From Hyalella azteca (lineage: Eukaryota > Arthropoda > Malacostraca > Amphipoda > Hyalellidae), in the NCBI RefSeq assembly GCF_000764305.2, contig NW_025947392.1, positions 62,001-126,000 on the forward strand: a stretch of DNA of 64,000 nucleotides. Direction: 5' to 3'. Of the stretch, positions 1 through 11,590 are shown piece by piece. The number at the start of each line of letters is the position of its first letter. The stretch's first letter is position 1. The translations under genes were made by a program, and so were the position numbers. The notes beneath the pieces are model-generated. The model was not told the DNA's origin. It worked only from the letters and a program-made list of their open reading frames with translations, and did no database searches.

Positions 1-1084
1 GTTATACCAAATATTGTTTTTTCCGCAGATTGCTGTAATGCTTATATTCTAATAAATTATTAATCTATTTCGCATATAAATTGCCTTCCAGAATTTCAAG
101 GAAACAATTTAAAAAAATAAATTTCACACCAAGCTTTGACGTTACTTCATATTTGTCCCGGGTAAACTAGTTTATATTATGTTTTCTCGTGGTCTTCAAC
201 TCCACCAACCCACGTCGCCTCGCGCAACTATGTGACAAATAACATTATTTTTTCACTGCCGCCTCATACATGGTCAGCCTTATACCAAGTTATTCATAAA
301 TATGCAGGAAGTTGAGCGTTTTTCGGCAGACCACCGGCAAGCCGATACATTGCCGAAATTCTGGATAAGAGCATTTATTTTAATTATCCGCTGTAAATGC
401 TTCTTTCAGGAAAACATAATGTCTTTTAGAGCTTAATTAATGGTATGCTAATTTATTTTTCTCTCATGATATTGAATTATGATTTATTGGCCGCTGATAT
501 TCGATATTTTGGATTGGAACATAATTCGTTCTAAGGAAAAATTAGAAATTTATCTTGAAATACAGAGTTGCATTTTTGGAATCCAAGAGCAAGATTATCA
601 CCGGTAATCTTGCCGGTAATCCTCACAGTATTATATATCGCTTATGTATTTATCGCAGTATTGAAAATAAGTAGAAGGAAATAACAAATATGGCGCGACA
701 AATGACTGTAAACAAAACAATGGCGGGTTCGGAAGTTAGAAACTAGTCACCTCAAAAGTTTCTATACCAGAAATTCCGCTATGAGCCTGATTAACGTGAT
801 TTTCAATTTATAATAGATAGAGACGGGCATTAATCTCGAGCGCTCCATTTGTAAGTAGGAGATATACAACTGCGCAGTCCATGGCCAATTCATATCAAGG
901 AGGGTCTTAACAAAGGCGTTACTAAGATCGACGCTCGCAGTACACCAGGATCGAGATGAGACTCCGTGGAACAAAAGCGTCACCCAATTAAAGTGCACAT
1001 TGCATATGGGACTCCTATTTGAACATAGTCTTCTTCGCGTCATTAACAAGACGGCTTCTGCAACGACAAATCCATACAGAACTC
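1..1084. other. AT-rich DNA, no gene seen
   Basis: AT-rich sequence with stops in all frames. The longest open frame is a 95-codon minus-strand frame at 762-1049, whose translation resembles nothing I know and has no splice context. I see no RNA gene or repeat here. Confidence 0.6.
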
Positions 1085-1400
1085 ATTAATGACAAGAGAC
1101 GCGTGAGTGAGTAATTAATGCTAGGAGACGTGTGAGTGAGTCATTAATGACAAGAGACGCGTGAGTGAGTAATTAATGCTAGGAGACGCGTGATGAGTGA
1201 GTAATTAATGCTAGGACCCGCGTGAGTGAGTAATTAATGCTAGGAGACGAGTGAATGAGACATTAATGCTAGGAGACGTGTGAGTGAGTAATTAATGCTA
1301 GGAGACGTGTGAATGAGACATTAATGCTTGGAGACGCGTGAATGAGACAGTAATACAGGAGACGTGTGAATGAGTAATAATGTGCTAACAAGATGAATCA
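1085..1400. repeat. 29-bp minisatellite, about 10-11 copies
   Basis: Tandem array with consensus ATTAATGCTAGGAGACG followed by YGTGAGTGAGT. Copies begin near 1085, 1114, 1143, 1172, 1204, 1233, 1262, 1291 and 1320, and then decay to about 1400. The spacing is 29 bp except for one 32-bp step, where the unit has gained an extra TGA. Variation is mostly at CG/TG sites (GACGCGTG versus GACGTGTG), as expected from CpG decay. No open frame spans it. Its consensus is unrelated to the other 29-bp array at 2.4 kb. Confidence 0.9.
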
Positions 1401-2154
1401 GTAATCTTTGCTCACTCACCCATTCTGTTCAACTCGATCTCACTGAAATGAGGCGACTTTAGTGAACTTAAAATGCACTGGAGGACTTGAACAAAAAACA
1501 TCATAGGAGAAGTTCAACATTTCTGCTATATCATGAACTTTTATCAATGGAATTATTTCAAATTTGAAGGATATGAGAATAAAATGGACGAATGGATCTC
1601 ATTTTAACTTCAAAATCAAAATTAATTTATACAATTAAAAAAAATAAATATTATATTAACGTGCCGCTATTGGAACCATAAATATTTAAAAAATTTTGTA
1701 GGAATATTCGCTTATTAAGATATGAATTACTTTCATTACATACATCAGTAGTCAGGAAAACATTAAAATAATATAAATCGAGTTTAGTGATTTTATCATA
1801 ATAGGTATCAACTCGATAAAATTTCCATGTCAACTATCGACGTGCGTTTGCAGTAAGCACTTTTGATTCAAATCTTTTAATTTTTTAAGTAATAAATTTT
1901 ATCAAAAGTTGTTTAGAAGTTATAAAAGTGGCATACGCACACAAATGCTTGCATTTATAAAGGATTTCTGTGGATCGCGACGGCTGCGAAGATAGCGTTG
2001 ACGAATGGACCTGAGCGAAATAGTCGGTCCGCGATAGCGTCAAGCCCAAGCTGAACCACGGAATTGAAGCCGGTTTACGGACGCATACCTGCGGCTCCGG
2101 CTTCTAGTTGGGCTTCAAAGTAACCCAGTTGAACTGGGTCAAACTGAAAAAGAA
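1401..2154. other. AT-rich spacer ending in a GC-rich hairpin patch
   Basis: AT-rich up to about 1960, then a GC-rich patch to 2150. The patch holds the inverted pair AAGCCCAA / TTGGGCTT (about 2041 and 2110) and a perfect odd-length palindrome ACCCAGTTGAACTGGGT (2122-2138). No coding frame is convincing. The palindrome lies directly outside the transposon remnant and shares the ACCCAG string with that element's right end, so it may be an older element terminus. Confidence 0.45.
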
Positions 2155-2156
2155 TA

Positions 2157-2184
2157 CGGGATTATTCTAAATGATGGACCCAAT
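2157..2184 (+). repeat. Left terminal inverted repeat of the transposon remnant
   Basis: Twenty-eight bases differing from the inverted right terminus at three positions (2, 5 and 20). Similarity continues inward less exactly, as AAATTCGTATT on both arms. The TA at 2155-2156 lies immediately outside. Confidence 0.85.
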
Positions 2185-2282
2185 TAAAAATTCGTATTAT
2201 TTACGTATGAATTCATTCAACGATGGAAAGAAAAATATTCAAAGTATTTGTTGCATATTCCTAAATGTTAATGTCCCCTATA

Positions 2283-2653
2283 TGTACTGTACGGCAAACA
2301 TCTAAACGGTAGCCAAATTCGTCCCACGCACGAGAAAGCATATCTTCTGTTAAGTCAAGTGTACCGTTGCAGTGATACGGTTCTTCAGATCAACCAGAGT
2401 TGCTGGTAGAGGCGGGACGTAAACAGAGTGGCTGGCAGAGGCGGGACGTAAACAGAGTTGTTGGTAGAGGCGGGACGTAAACAGAGAGGCGGGACGTAAA
2501 CAGAGTTGCTGGTAGAATGGGACGTAAACAGAGTTGCTGGTAGAGGCGGGACGTAAACAGAGTTGCTGGTAGAGGTGGGACGTAAACAGCTTCCTTGACG
2601 TAACCCCATAAGAAATAGTCAAATGGGGTGAGATCAGGTGATCTCGGTGGCCA
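2283..2653 (-). pseudogene. Tc1/mariner-like DDE transposase, C-terminal fragment, broken
   Basis: A transposase cuts and pastes its element through an RNase H-like DDE catalytic core. Reading leftward from 2653, the translation is WPPRSPDLTPFDYFLWGYVK followed by EAVYVPPLPATL. The aspartates in SPDLTPFD are in the position of a conserved catalytic Asp block in this superfamily. The reading then enters a 29-bp tandem array. Past the array it continues VDLKNRITATV, meets a stop, and resumes in another frame as EDMLSRAWDEFGYRLDVCR (about 2347-2292), the usual C-terminal tail. The array adds 163 bp, which is not a multiple of three, so the frame is lost even without the later stop. The N-terminal two thirds, including the DNA-binding domain, is absent. 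The superfamily is clear from the motif; the exact family is inference. Confidence 0.8.
2394..2590. repeat. 29-bp minisatellite grown from transposase coding sequence, 7 copies
   Basis: Unit motif GCTGGTAGAGGCGGGACGTA followed by AACAGAGTT. The GGGACGTAAA block recurs at 2413, 2442, 2471, 2490, 2518, 2547 and 2576; one unit is shortened to about 19 bp and one to 28 bp. On the minus strand each unit reads SVYVPPLPAT, which is the transposase sequence that belongs right after WGYVKEA. The array is therefore an expansion of the host pseudogene and not an inserted satellite. Because 29 is not a multiple of three, successive units fall in different frames, which explains two overlapping minus-strand frames that read PPLPATL and LCLRPAS. 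Confidence 0.9.
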
Positions 2654-2679
2654 GATGTATAGAGCCAGATCTTCATATC

Positions 2680-2745
2680 ATTTGCGTCTTTACTCGTGTG
2701 TGGGACGAGTTCGGCTACCGCTTAGACGTTTGCCCTGCATTATAA
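2680..2745 (+). pseudogene. Second, inverted copy of the transposase C-terminus
   Basis: On the plus strand the frame through 2695-2745 reads RVWDEFGYRLDVCPAL and then a TAA stop. This is the same C-terminal tail found on the minus strand at 2292-2332 (RAWDEFGYRLDVCR), with many silent differences, so the two arms come from copies that had already diverged or have diverged a long time in place. The piece starts abruptly near 2680, where the minus-strand fragment ends, marking the head-to-head junction. It is followed by an AT-rich non-coding tail running to the right inverted repeat. Confidence 0.75.
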
Positions 2746-2851
2746 GGAAACATTTATTAATTTTGTGCAAACACTTTTAATCTTCTTCTTTTCTTTGGTG
2801 CATAAATTGTTCTTTTTGCAATATATACTCAAATAAATACGAATTTATTAT

Positions 2852-2879
2852 ATTGGGTCAATCATTTAGAATAACCCAG
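2852..2879 (-). repeat. Right terminal inverted repeat of the transposon remnant
   Basis: Read from the right it begins CTGGGTTATTCTAAATGATT and matches the left terminus at 25 of 28 positions. The TA at 2880-2881 is the second copy of the target duplication. Confidence 0.85.
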
Positions 2880-2881
2880 TA

Positions 2882-5800
2882 TTTGTGACAGAGTTGAAGG
2901 CCATTATGTTTTTGAAGCAATTTGGATTTCTGTACACTGAAAAAAATGATCGAGCCCTGTTTTTTTAGCGTAAATGAAAAAATTCAGCTCTATTCAGCAA
3001 CGCAAAAATAATGGTTGATGTATTGGAAATTGCCAATAGTAACACAGCCCACACGATTTAAAAAGTCTAAAAATGTCTTCTAAGCTGAGGTGATTTGAAT
3101 AAATTTTAAATTCATGATTCCAGATATTTCATGTTTTTTTCTCTCTAATCTGCTTCGCAATAATCTACAATAATTTTTTTCAATGAAATGCCTCATACAT
3201 TTACCGATTCACCAGTATATAAATACACTAGTGCCATTTGTAAAAACAATTAACGGTAACCTTTTCGTTCTTTATACAAGCTCTTATATTTCTCAAGTTT
3301 TATCGTAAATTTCTTCCGGTAAATGTTTTTAATAGGAATTTATCCGGGCTGTAGGTGCTGCTATGACATTCCGGGTTCGGCAAAGGGAGCATCTTTCAGA
3401 ATAATAGAAACTAAATTGGATATTTTCTTACCACGTGTGTATATTTAATCATTGTAAAATATTTTCCAGAGCCAAAGGTGGGCGTTAAAATTGAATGAAG
3501 TCAGCGTGTAAATTTTGAAAACTCGATGTGAATCGATGATTACTTGTTACCCGGTAGACCTTACATCTAGAATAATGGATTGCAATGCATATGAAAATCC
3601 AAAGTTAATATTCGAATATTTTCTGAATATACAAGAACATGAAAGTTACTTTGAATTATGGATGAATTATACAATAAGCTTCAAATTTGACGTAGAGACT
3701 AAAAATTAATATTAAAAGTCACAAATGGGAGAGCTGATAATGCAATGAAAATTATTTATGCTAATATATAAAATATTATGTATCAAAAATATTTATCTAT
3801 TTTTATAGAAACGAAAACGCTAGCTCAAATATTCTTATTCGTAAGTCAAGGAAATAAATGCTTTTGATCAAGACGACACACATTGCTAGAAGCATTAGGA
3901 AAATCCATAATAAATATGGAAGAAGAAAAAGGAAGCACATCGAAGAGCGATCATGTCTAAAAATTATGATTGAACATCATACTCTGATGTCTCATAAAAA
4001 TTATTTTAATAAACTATATTGATATTACAAACCTGTGTGGAAAAATCGTAATACATTACAAAACAACTTTTGAATAGCAGGTAAATTTCAGAACAGTCAA
4101 GTATCCATATTTGGTATATAAGGCATGGAAAATAGAGAAACAATTGCTATTCAACCATCAGCCGAAGAAATAAAACAGAAAATGACGCAGCCCTATATGA
4201 CTTGTGAGCATCATGAGTGAACTGAGCAGGAGGTTGACGTCTTTATTTCACTCTAGCAAGTCCCTGAACATGCATAGTGAGTCCGACTTCTAAAACTTTC
4301 TACAAAATATTCATGGCTTTGTGGACTGCAGACAGCGATGGATGTACGGTTGAGATGCCTGCGAGGAATCCCACACCTCATAACTTGAAGCCAAGAAATC
4401 TCGAGGCGAGACCAAATGGAAAATCCGATTATATTCGAGATAAAATTAAACCTAAAAGTTACGAAGATTCTAATTTAGTCGGTATTGAAAATTAACGCAT
4501 AAAATGAGGTTGTATTAGATAACTATTATGATTCTAAATTCATTTATTTTGGGCTCGTTTTACGCAAGTCTGTTGAGTGACTATAAAATTAAGCGCAATT
4601 AATTCAGCGACGAAAAACATTGGATTCAACAGAGAATCGAAAGTTTAGCACATTAAGTGCAGCGAATGCATTTCCAAATGCTCAAACATCTTAGTTAGAA
4701 ATTCAACATAACATCAAAATTGACCAAAAATTAAAATCCTTTTGTATTCCTCAATCAATCGGTCGCAATCTCATCAACAAGAAGCATCCGTTCCTGTTGC
4801 TTACAAAATTCGCTTTAATCTGTTTTCCAGTGATCGGCGGGTAAACAGATTCTAATGATCGCCAATATGGCTTTCGACGTTCAAAACAGGATCAGACTCT
4901 GAGCCTCATGTCTCATGAGGAAATTCGTAGGATCGTTAAAAAACTGCCATGGCTTCCTGGCAACGAAACTTGCCTCGTCTGAAGTCTGCTGCCGTTGAAC
5001 GCTACTTTGTAACCGTGTTTGTTATATATTCCAATTCTTAATCTCTATTGTAACAAGAAGCATTTATCGAAGTATTTAGTCACCATCTTTCGCTTCGAAT
5101 TTGATTGCAAAATTAATTAAGTTAAACAATTAAAATTACACCGCTGATGTAATGATTTGAGGACGCATAAAGGAATAAATGACAAAATGTTGAGGAGAAA
5201 TCGAGAAACAACTAGAGTACAAAATAATATAGTTTTAAACTTTACACGCATTCTAATCTCATTTGTCATTATAATTAGATTCCGGGAATGGTTTGTATTA
5301 CAATTTATGTAAGATGAAACCAAAAATTGTACCCGGATCTTTTAACCGCCGGTAGATATTTTTTTCATGCATTTGCCCCCTTTCCTCACTCGTACTTACC
5401 CACAACTCCCAGCCATTTATTGTGGGCAACTATTACACCTCCTAGCCATTTTTCCTATCGCGTCCTCCGCCCGAAGAAATTTTTCGTTTCTATTCTTATC
5501 GCTGGAGAAGATCTTGCTCGGCGGCTCCCCAATGAGCCCAGCAGGATCAGCTGCTTAGCAGCCCAGCAGCCCCGACAGATCCTGCTCAACGGATCACCCG
5601 ACAGAGGATCTTCATCCGCTCTCCTGAGGCGGAGATCCCTGCACTGAAAGATTGCAGGTTAATTTAACCAATCCAGTGGTTCTCTGGCACCTTACCGACA
5701 CCAAGGTCTTGAGAATAAAGCTGGAATGTATACTAACTTTACTCACGAGAACAACGATGAAAGATGATATTGGATTATTCGTACGCATCAGATCAGCACA

Positions 5801-6802
5801 GAGAGCAACGGGAGATTAATAATTCATCTGTATACTGTATAGTAAAGATGAGTTTCTAACTGACGCATTTATATTTATAGCAGGGTCAGTTTATTTGAAT
5901 TCTGAAGTTGATGCTGAGAAGTACTATATATTGTATCCACATTCCAGTGCTTCTTGAATGCTGAAACAAAATACTCGAACCATATAGATACCTATGGCTG
6001 ACGGTCAAAATATTAGCTCATTAAAAATATCAGACTTCACTTAAAGTGTCAGTAAGCAGCTTATTAGATAATTGCCCTACCGATATAATGCGATTAGCTT
6101 ACACTTATCCCAATGAAATAAGGTCACACCCAGGCCTCCCCTGACTACGGAAGTTGCAGAATTCCAATAAAATTAATATTCTCCTTATGATACCCAGAAC
6201 AATCTAAAGATCTTTGTTTACGTGTTGATTTTCTGGCGATGGAAGAGTCTATTCATTTAACCTCCAAAAGCTCCTATCCAGTGAGGTGTCCTGGCTACCG
6301 GAGCTCGACTAGAGACGCTCACCGTTATGTGCGTTTCAACCGTGCAAGCGGGTTGCATAATGGGACGAATTTCGTGGTGATATAAGTTATCTAATAATGT
6401 TATGATTTTATGTCCATCTTTTCGGATTGTGAACGTACAAGTGTACTTTAACTCTGTAGGATTAAATCGTTGCAATATTTTGTATACTGCCAAGAGTCAT
6501 ATGATAGCGGGGGAAAGGTAGTGATTACCCCCCTTCAAACCTGTCACCCGAGTACCTCGAAGCTATTCACTGTTTATTCACTTGCGTCTGAACAAGACGC
6601 AAGGACTTCGTTGTTTTTCTCTCGCATCTTTGGGGCAGATCAGGAAGTAACATGTATTCTTCAACCCTCGACTAGCAGTCACTGACTCCATGCAGGGATT
6701 CCCCCTCGAGTATTTATGGTTGGAATAAAAATCTTTGCCAACTTACAACTCAAAGCATAGGTTTTTTTCTGACGAATATCTGTTTGAAACGTTTTTTATC
6801 TT
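2882..6802. other. Gene-free AT-rich stretch with one GC-richer patch
   Basis: No gene seen. Open frames at 3515-3709, 4277-4495, 5117-5323 and 6257-6493 are under 80 codons and unrecognised. A GC-richer patch at about 5330-5650 has two overlapping plus-strand frames (106 codons from a TTG; 63 from an ATG at 5367) with serine/proline-rich, low-complexity translations and no recognisable domain. Their overlap suggests base composition, not coding. Confidence 0.5.
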
Positions 6803-6826
6803 ATATATATATATATATATATATTG
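6803..6826. repeat. (TA)n microsatellite
   Basis: An uninterrupted run of TA dinucleotides of roughly two dozen bases. It sits inside a short open frame that reads YIYIYIYI, an artefact of the run. Confidence 0.9.
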
Positions 6827-6829
6827 GTG

Positions 6830-8154
6830 TAGTTCGGCAAAAGCTTCTCTTTTATGCAAGTTTGATTGAAGACCAGAGCATGCTTTTGAAGACCATGAAG
6901 ATTGGTTCTGTCAAATGCCCGAATGAATCCCGCGAGAGCACTGTAGTATCCAGAGAAGCTGACGAGGTGTGACTTGCAAGTCTTGTCTTCAATATTGGAG
7001 GTTAATATTATTAATAATTAATAATTAATAATTATTCGTGTAAATATTACTCTGTGTTTTTTTTGGCTCTAACCGCTGCATCAGAAGACTTACATAATAT
7101 ATTGTTACCAGCACTTCAGCTAGAAAAACAAACGCTCGCCGTTGGATAATCAAGCAGATTAATAACTGAGTCAATTAAAAAAAATACGTTTGCTCTCACT
7201 GCAACTGCAAGCGACTTCCTTGGAAAGGCAGATAATCTTATTGTGGCACTGAAAAACAGAATAAAAACAGGACACTGAAAAATTATTTTGCTTAGCCTTA
7301 TTCAATACATCAGGTGAATCGATAAATATCGAATTAAATGTATATGCATGGTCTTTGAGTAGTCCATCTAAAGTTTTAGCAACAGCTGCGGAAATTGATG
7401 AACGCCGAGTAGAATTTCCCCGATTTTTTTTCAAATCCCCCCCCCCCAAATTTAAAATAAAGTGCTTATTCAGATACTGTCTCCAAGTAGAGAATTTTGT
7501 TTAATGGAAATTGCTAGGTGTCTGTTTTTTTAAATGAGATGTATGCCTGTGAATTACAAGTGTACTCGTATAATTTTACAATTACTTATACAATTTTCAA
7601 CACAGATGAGATAGCTTCCATCAACAATTTACAATACTTTCATTCTTCAGAGGCTTATAGTGATTTCAGGATAAATTCAGGTCTCTACGTCGCTATCAAC
7701 TTTTCCATTAAAACATATAATAAATAAGAAGTAGTGTAATAGGTTCAGACTTAGGCAATCGATTAAGACATGAGTTATTTATAACTGAATTTATCATTAT
7801 TTCCAAACGAGGCCACGTTACCTTTACTTCAGTGTGAGGCTATACCCTGTAAGGCATTTGTCAAGGATTCACACAATTTCGGAAATCCCGACAGTGATCA
7901 TGGACTTAAGTAATCCGAAAACGCGGATAGGAGCTTACCAAGAACTGGCAAAATTTTGGTCTCCTTTGGTTGTCGATAAGCTCCTGCTATTTTACGAAGT
8001 TTACTTCCTCAGCAACTTTTCTGGCTTATCTATTATGTAGATAAACCGAATGCTATATACTTCAATGAAAATATGTTGAAGGAACGTGGTCGATACTCGT
8101 ATGGATATTAGTTTAAGCGGATGTGGAGAAGAGTCATTCGAGCATAATACGCCC
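6830..8154. other. AT-rich stretch with simple repeats, no gene
   Basis: Contains an ATT/AAT run (about 7003-7034) and an 11-base C run (about 7437-7447) facing a run of T. The minus-strand 92-codon frame at 7171-7449 begins in the C run (Gly-rich start) and is unrecognised. No RNA gene seen. Confidence 0.5.
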
Positions 8155-8725
8155 TCTCCACCATGTGAAGTCCTCGTTTAACCTCCACTCCTAGTAAAGA
8201 TCCCACTCACATGCCTCTCTGTGTGAAGGCCCCGTTCACTCCCCCCTCCAAATAAAGACCGCTCACCTTCCCCTCCATGTGAAGGCGTCTCGAAGCCTCC
8301 ACTCCATGTGAAGGTCCATCTAACCTTGCCCTCCATGATAAGGTCCTTCTCAGCCTTCCCTCTATGTGAAGGTCCTGCTCACCTTCTCCTCAATGTGAAG
8401 TCCTCGCTCACTCTCCCCTGCATGTGAAGGCCCCACTCACTGTCTCCTCCATGTGAAGACCCCACTCACTGTCTCCTCCATATGTGAAGGCCCCACTCAC
8501 TGGTCTCACTCCCCTCCATGTAAAGGCCCCATGTGGAGACCCCACTCACTGTCTCCTCCATGTGAAGGCCCCACTTACTCTCCCCTGCACGTGAAGGCCC
8601 TACTCACTGTCCCCTCCATATGAAGGCCCTCTCACCCTCCCGTCCGTCTGAAGGCCCATGGTTTTCACCCTCTCTTCATGAGAGGGGCCCACTCACCAGC
8701 TCCCAGTATGATGACCCATCATGTC
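8155..8725. repeat. Degenerate ~28-bp minisatellite, about 18-20 copies
   Basis: Pyrimidine-rich units of the form CTCCATGTGAAGGCCCCACT followed by CACTGTCT. The cleanest spacing (28 bp) is around 8405-8480 and 8530-8600. Elsewhere units have gained or lost several bases and substitutions are frequent (ATGTGAAG, ATATGAAG, ATGTAAAG, CGTCTGAAG). The right end fades out near 8725. There is no open frame. The degree of decay suggests it is older than the 15- and 25-bp arrays at 14-15 kb. Confidence 0.85.
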
Positions 8726-10546
8726 AATGCATTGGTCAAAGCAATGCCTCTCGTTTGTCCAGCCTAAACTCCCACTTTAAATTCATTTAGATTTCCACAT
8801 CGCCGCTGAATGGAATTTGAACAGATTTGCTTTGCCTCGGATTGTCCAGCCCACGTTGGGAATCTTGTGCTGTGATTGCAAATGAAATTGAATGTGTGTC
8901 AATTCGTATATATACACGGACATTTGTGGTCTTTAAACAGGATAGTCTTGAATCTAATCTATATTGAAATGGTCACATAGTTTTACCGAAGACCATCAGT
9001 CGCTATGGACAATGCCATGTGAAGGATTTAAAGGGATGTCAGTCAAGCATACAACATTGAGGCGTTTCGCCGGTCTCTCTGACAGGCATCGTTTAATCCA
9101 AGCCTAAATCCGTACAAAATTAAATGACTGTTCCAAGAAATGACGCAACGTGTCAACCAGGCGGACTCGGGTGATTAAAATCGGGCATCGTTGGCTCTTT
9201 GGATGTTTGGTGATGAGGATTTCTCATTGATTCTATGGAATTTATTGAATAAGGATCTTAAAGACACAGAATTTTTCATATAACTACATACATCAATTGC
9301 AATTTAAATTTAGTCGCAGATTGTTTTACCCAATTTTTCGGCAACAGTACAAAATTGACGATATAGTTTGTTATTATCTTAATTTGCTTAATTGACAGCC
9401 CACATGGCTACTTATGTATTAATTTATATTGAATTAACCACAGGAAAATTGTGAAGAAAGTCTACCATTTAGTATCTTTCAATGCAGTATTTGACCATTA
9501 CATTCTCGCCATGATTCCTCCAACCACGTCAAGGTTGTGCCAGCCATGATTGAAATAATGCCAGCATCGTACATCGTACAACCATGGTGCCAGCATCGTA
9601 CATTGTTTGCCTTTGTATCCTTAGTATGTGTTTCGAACGTAGCAGTCCTAGGCCACGATGTGTCGCCGCCACCGTCATCACCACTTTTTGAGTAATACGT
9701 TTTGAGTATTATTCTCTTATACCTTATACCTGAGTGAGGGAAATTTTTTATCTAGTTTTTTATAGAAACAAGGTTTCGATAAAAATGGAAGTGGATGGTG
9801 TAAATGCCAATATATATCTCTGTCCAATCCCTAACAGTGTGACATAAAGTCAAACGATATTAATTATTTTGCAAGTGTATGTTGTATATTTCTATCAAAT
9901 CATAGATTTTTCTTTGTTTTTAGTAATCAAACGTCGAGCTTGTAATGTCGTCTTTGGTTTAGTTGAAGTTTTGGCCTGAACATGAGATTTTTTTGTACGC
10001 CATATAACAGAAATCTCTTCGAATTATCCGTCTCAAATTTATATCTGAAGCCATTTTCAAGATCACCTGAAATAGGTTGTGTTAATCTATTATAGTGGTT
10101 GATAAATAGTTAATTACTAAATTCCCAAACAAATCCTTTCTTGCCGGACAATGCAAATTTATATTCAACCACAGCATGCATGGATCCGACAGATACTTGA
10201 TTGGCTAATTTAGCTCGTATGATGCCTTTTTTTCACTACGTAAAAGAAATCAAAACTCGATGCAATTACCGAGCCTCATGAAAGCACTCGGTTGTGTCGC
10301 GCGTCTGTCGCTGTCATTGCCGTCATATGGAACCGTCCGGGGCCTAACGACCGGAATGATCGCATTCATAAATTGGATTCACTCTACGAGAAATTTTAAT
10401 GTACGATGACAGATGCAGACAAGTTTTCCTCCGCATCAGTCCGTTCGTCAGCTCTTGTCTTCAGGCGAGGCCTGATCGCTGGAAAAAATTTAGCCAAATT
10501 TAATCATTTCATGAAAGGCGGCTACCAAGCAATTCTATTAGAAGAC
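8726..10546. other. AT-rich stretch, no gene
   Basis: No coding or RNA feature supported. A small direct repeat TGCCAGCATCGTACA occurs at 9559 and 9588. The 83-codon plus-strand frame at 10406-10657 overlaps the right edge and has no recognisable domain. Confidence 0.5.
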
Positions 10547-10589
10547 GCGCGAACCAATTTTATTCCCGAACTTAAATTAGGTTCGCGCA
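10547..10589. repeat. Hairpin with GCGCGAACC stem
   Basis: GCGCGAACC, then an AT-rich extension, a short loop TTCCCGAACT and the inverse ending GGTTCGCGC. The stem is 9 bp perfect and extends about 7 bp more with one bulge. This CpG-rich pair stands out in the AT-rich surroundings. No terminator or microRNA function can be claimed. Confidence 0.6.
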
Positions 10590-11473
10590 AACTTGCCCGA
10601 CTGTATTTTGAATTTTATGAGTTCCAGGATGAATTCTGTATTTTAAACTTATTCTAGTACGTGTGAATTATTTAGAATAATTTTACATGCAGATGTTTGT
10701 CGTTCCTTAACCAATTGATTTTAACTTTGCGGCATAATCGCGATTTTACCTAAAACTACGAAGCAGCCTACAATTCGTAAATTTGGCATTTTTAGGTTTC
10801 ATACTCATCTTAAAGCTTACATTCCGCCCTATCCAACGGTACCATTACCATCTCTGTACGTTGATTTATGCGTTCAGGACAGATCATGAAAGGGGGGAGG
10901 ATGGGGGAGTTCTTTAACAAATTAGATAGGAGTTAATTCGGTTCATAGCACTTTAAATACAGTGCCTGCTTGAGGAACAGCTCAGTGCGGAAAAATGCGT
11001 GTAAAAACACTAAAGCGAAAATCAAAATCGGACTTCGTTACTCGATTGGTATGGTCTCTACGAATCGAATGGTACATATGTCTCATCGCTGTAGCTTCAA
11101 AACTCTTGGAGGAGATAGATTTTTAAAGTACCCACCTTTTTGTCCGTTTTCTATGAATTTCACGTTTTCTGTCAATTTTTCCAAAAAAATCATAGGAACA
11201 AAATGTATTTTTTTCGGTTTTACATATATGTGTGAAGTTTCAGAAAGATCCGTTAGTAAATGTGGAAGTTTTTCTGGTGGCTAGACCTGATTTTAAACTT
11301 AATGGTATTTGAAGTTCAATATTTTCCTTAACTACTTGGAGATCATTAGTGACGGAAATATCTTATGAACCATCAACAGTGATGCATTATTTAGGTTAGC
11401 TCGGCGTTTTTATTCCCTCCTTTTGAATTAAAAAAGAAAGAGTACCCAATTTTTAAAAAGAACCATTCTAGTG
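10590..11473. other. AT-rich stretch, no gene
   Basis: The 104-codon plus-strand frame at 10970-11284 is unrecognised and rich in Phe, Lys and Ser. The text around 11160-11260 (phrases such as GTGTGAAGTTTCAGAAAGATC) has the feel of a dispersed non-coding repeat, but no second copy was found in this window. Confidence 0.4.
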
Positions 11474-11590
11474 ATACATGTTATGGTGGGGACATACTGT
11501 ATACAGCTTCTGGTGAGACAGTAATGGTATGCACAGCTGCTGGCGAGACATGCAATGGTGTGTACAGCTATGTAGACGAGACATGTATTA
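11474..11590. repeat. ~30-bp tandem repeat, 3-4 copies
   Basis: ACAGCTNCTGGNGAGACA followed by NNAATGGT. ACAGCT recurs at 11503, 11533 and 11564, with a worn copy before them. It lies inside a 110-codon minus-strand frame (11428-11760) that is largely a by-product of the repeat and is not offered as a gene. Confidence 0.75.

Larger units (their letters stand above)
2157..2879. mobile_element. Tc1/mariner-like fold-back transposon remnant with TA target duplication
   Basis: A 723-bp element bounded by TA on each side (2155-2156 and 2880-2881). Its ends are inverted repeats, 25 of 28 positions identical: CGGGATTATTCTAAATGATG at the left against CTGGGTTATTCTAAATGATT read from the right, both running on into GACCCAAT. 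A TA target site plus short inverted repeats is the hallmark of Tc1/mariner elements. Inside, the 3' part of a transposase gene occurs twice in opposite directions, so both ends correspond to the same (3') end of an ancestral element. The left arm also carries a 29-bp tandem expansion. There is no intact transposase, so it is non-autonomous and dead. Confidence 0.85.

Noticed and set aside
2350..2676. 108-codon minus-strand frame as an intact small gene
   Set aside because: It is a shifted reading of the transposase remnant through the 29-bp expansion; the true motif lies in another phase.
5327..5647. 106-codon plus-strand frame
   Set aside because: TTG start, low-complexity Ser/Pro/Arg translation, overlapped by a second open frame.
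8155..8725. CRISPR-like array of short repeats
   Set aside because: Units are directly abutting and diverged with no unique spacers, and the context is eukaryotic; the same applies to all other arrays here.
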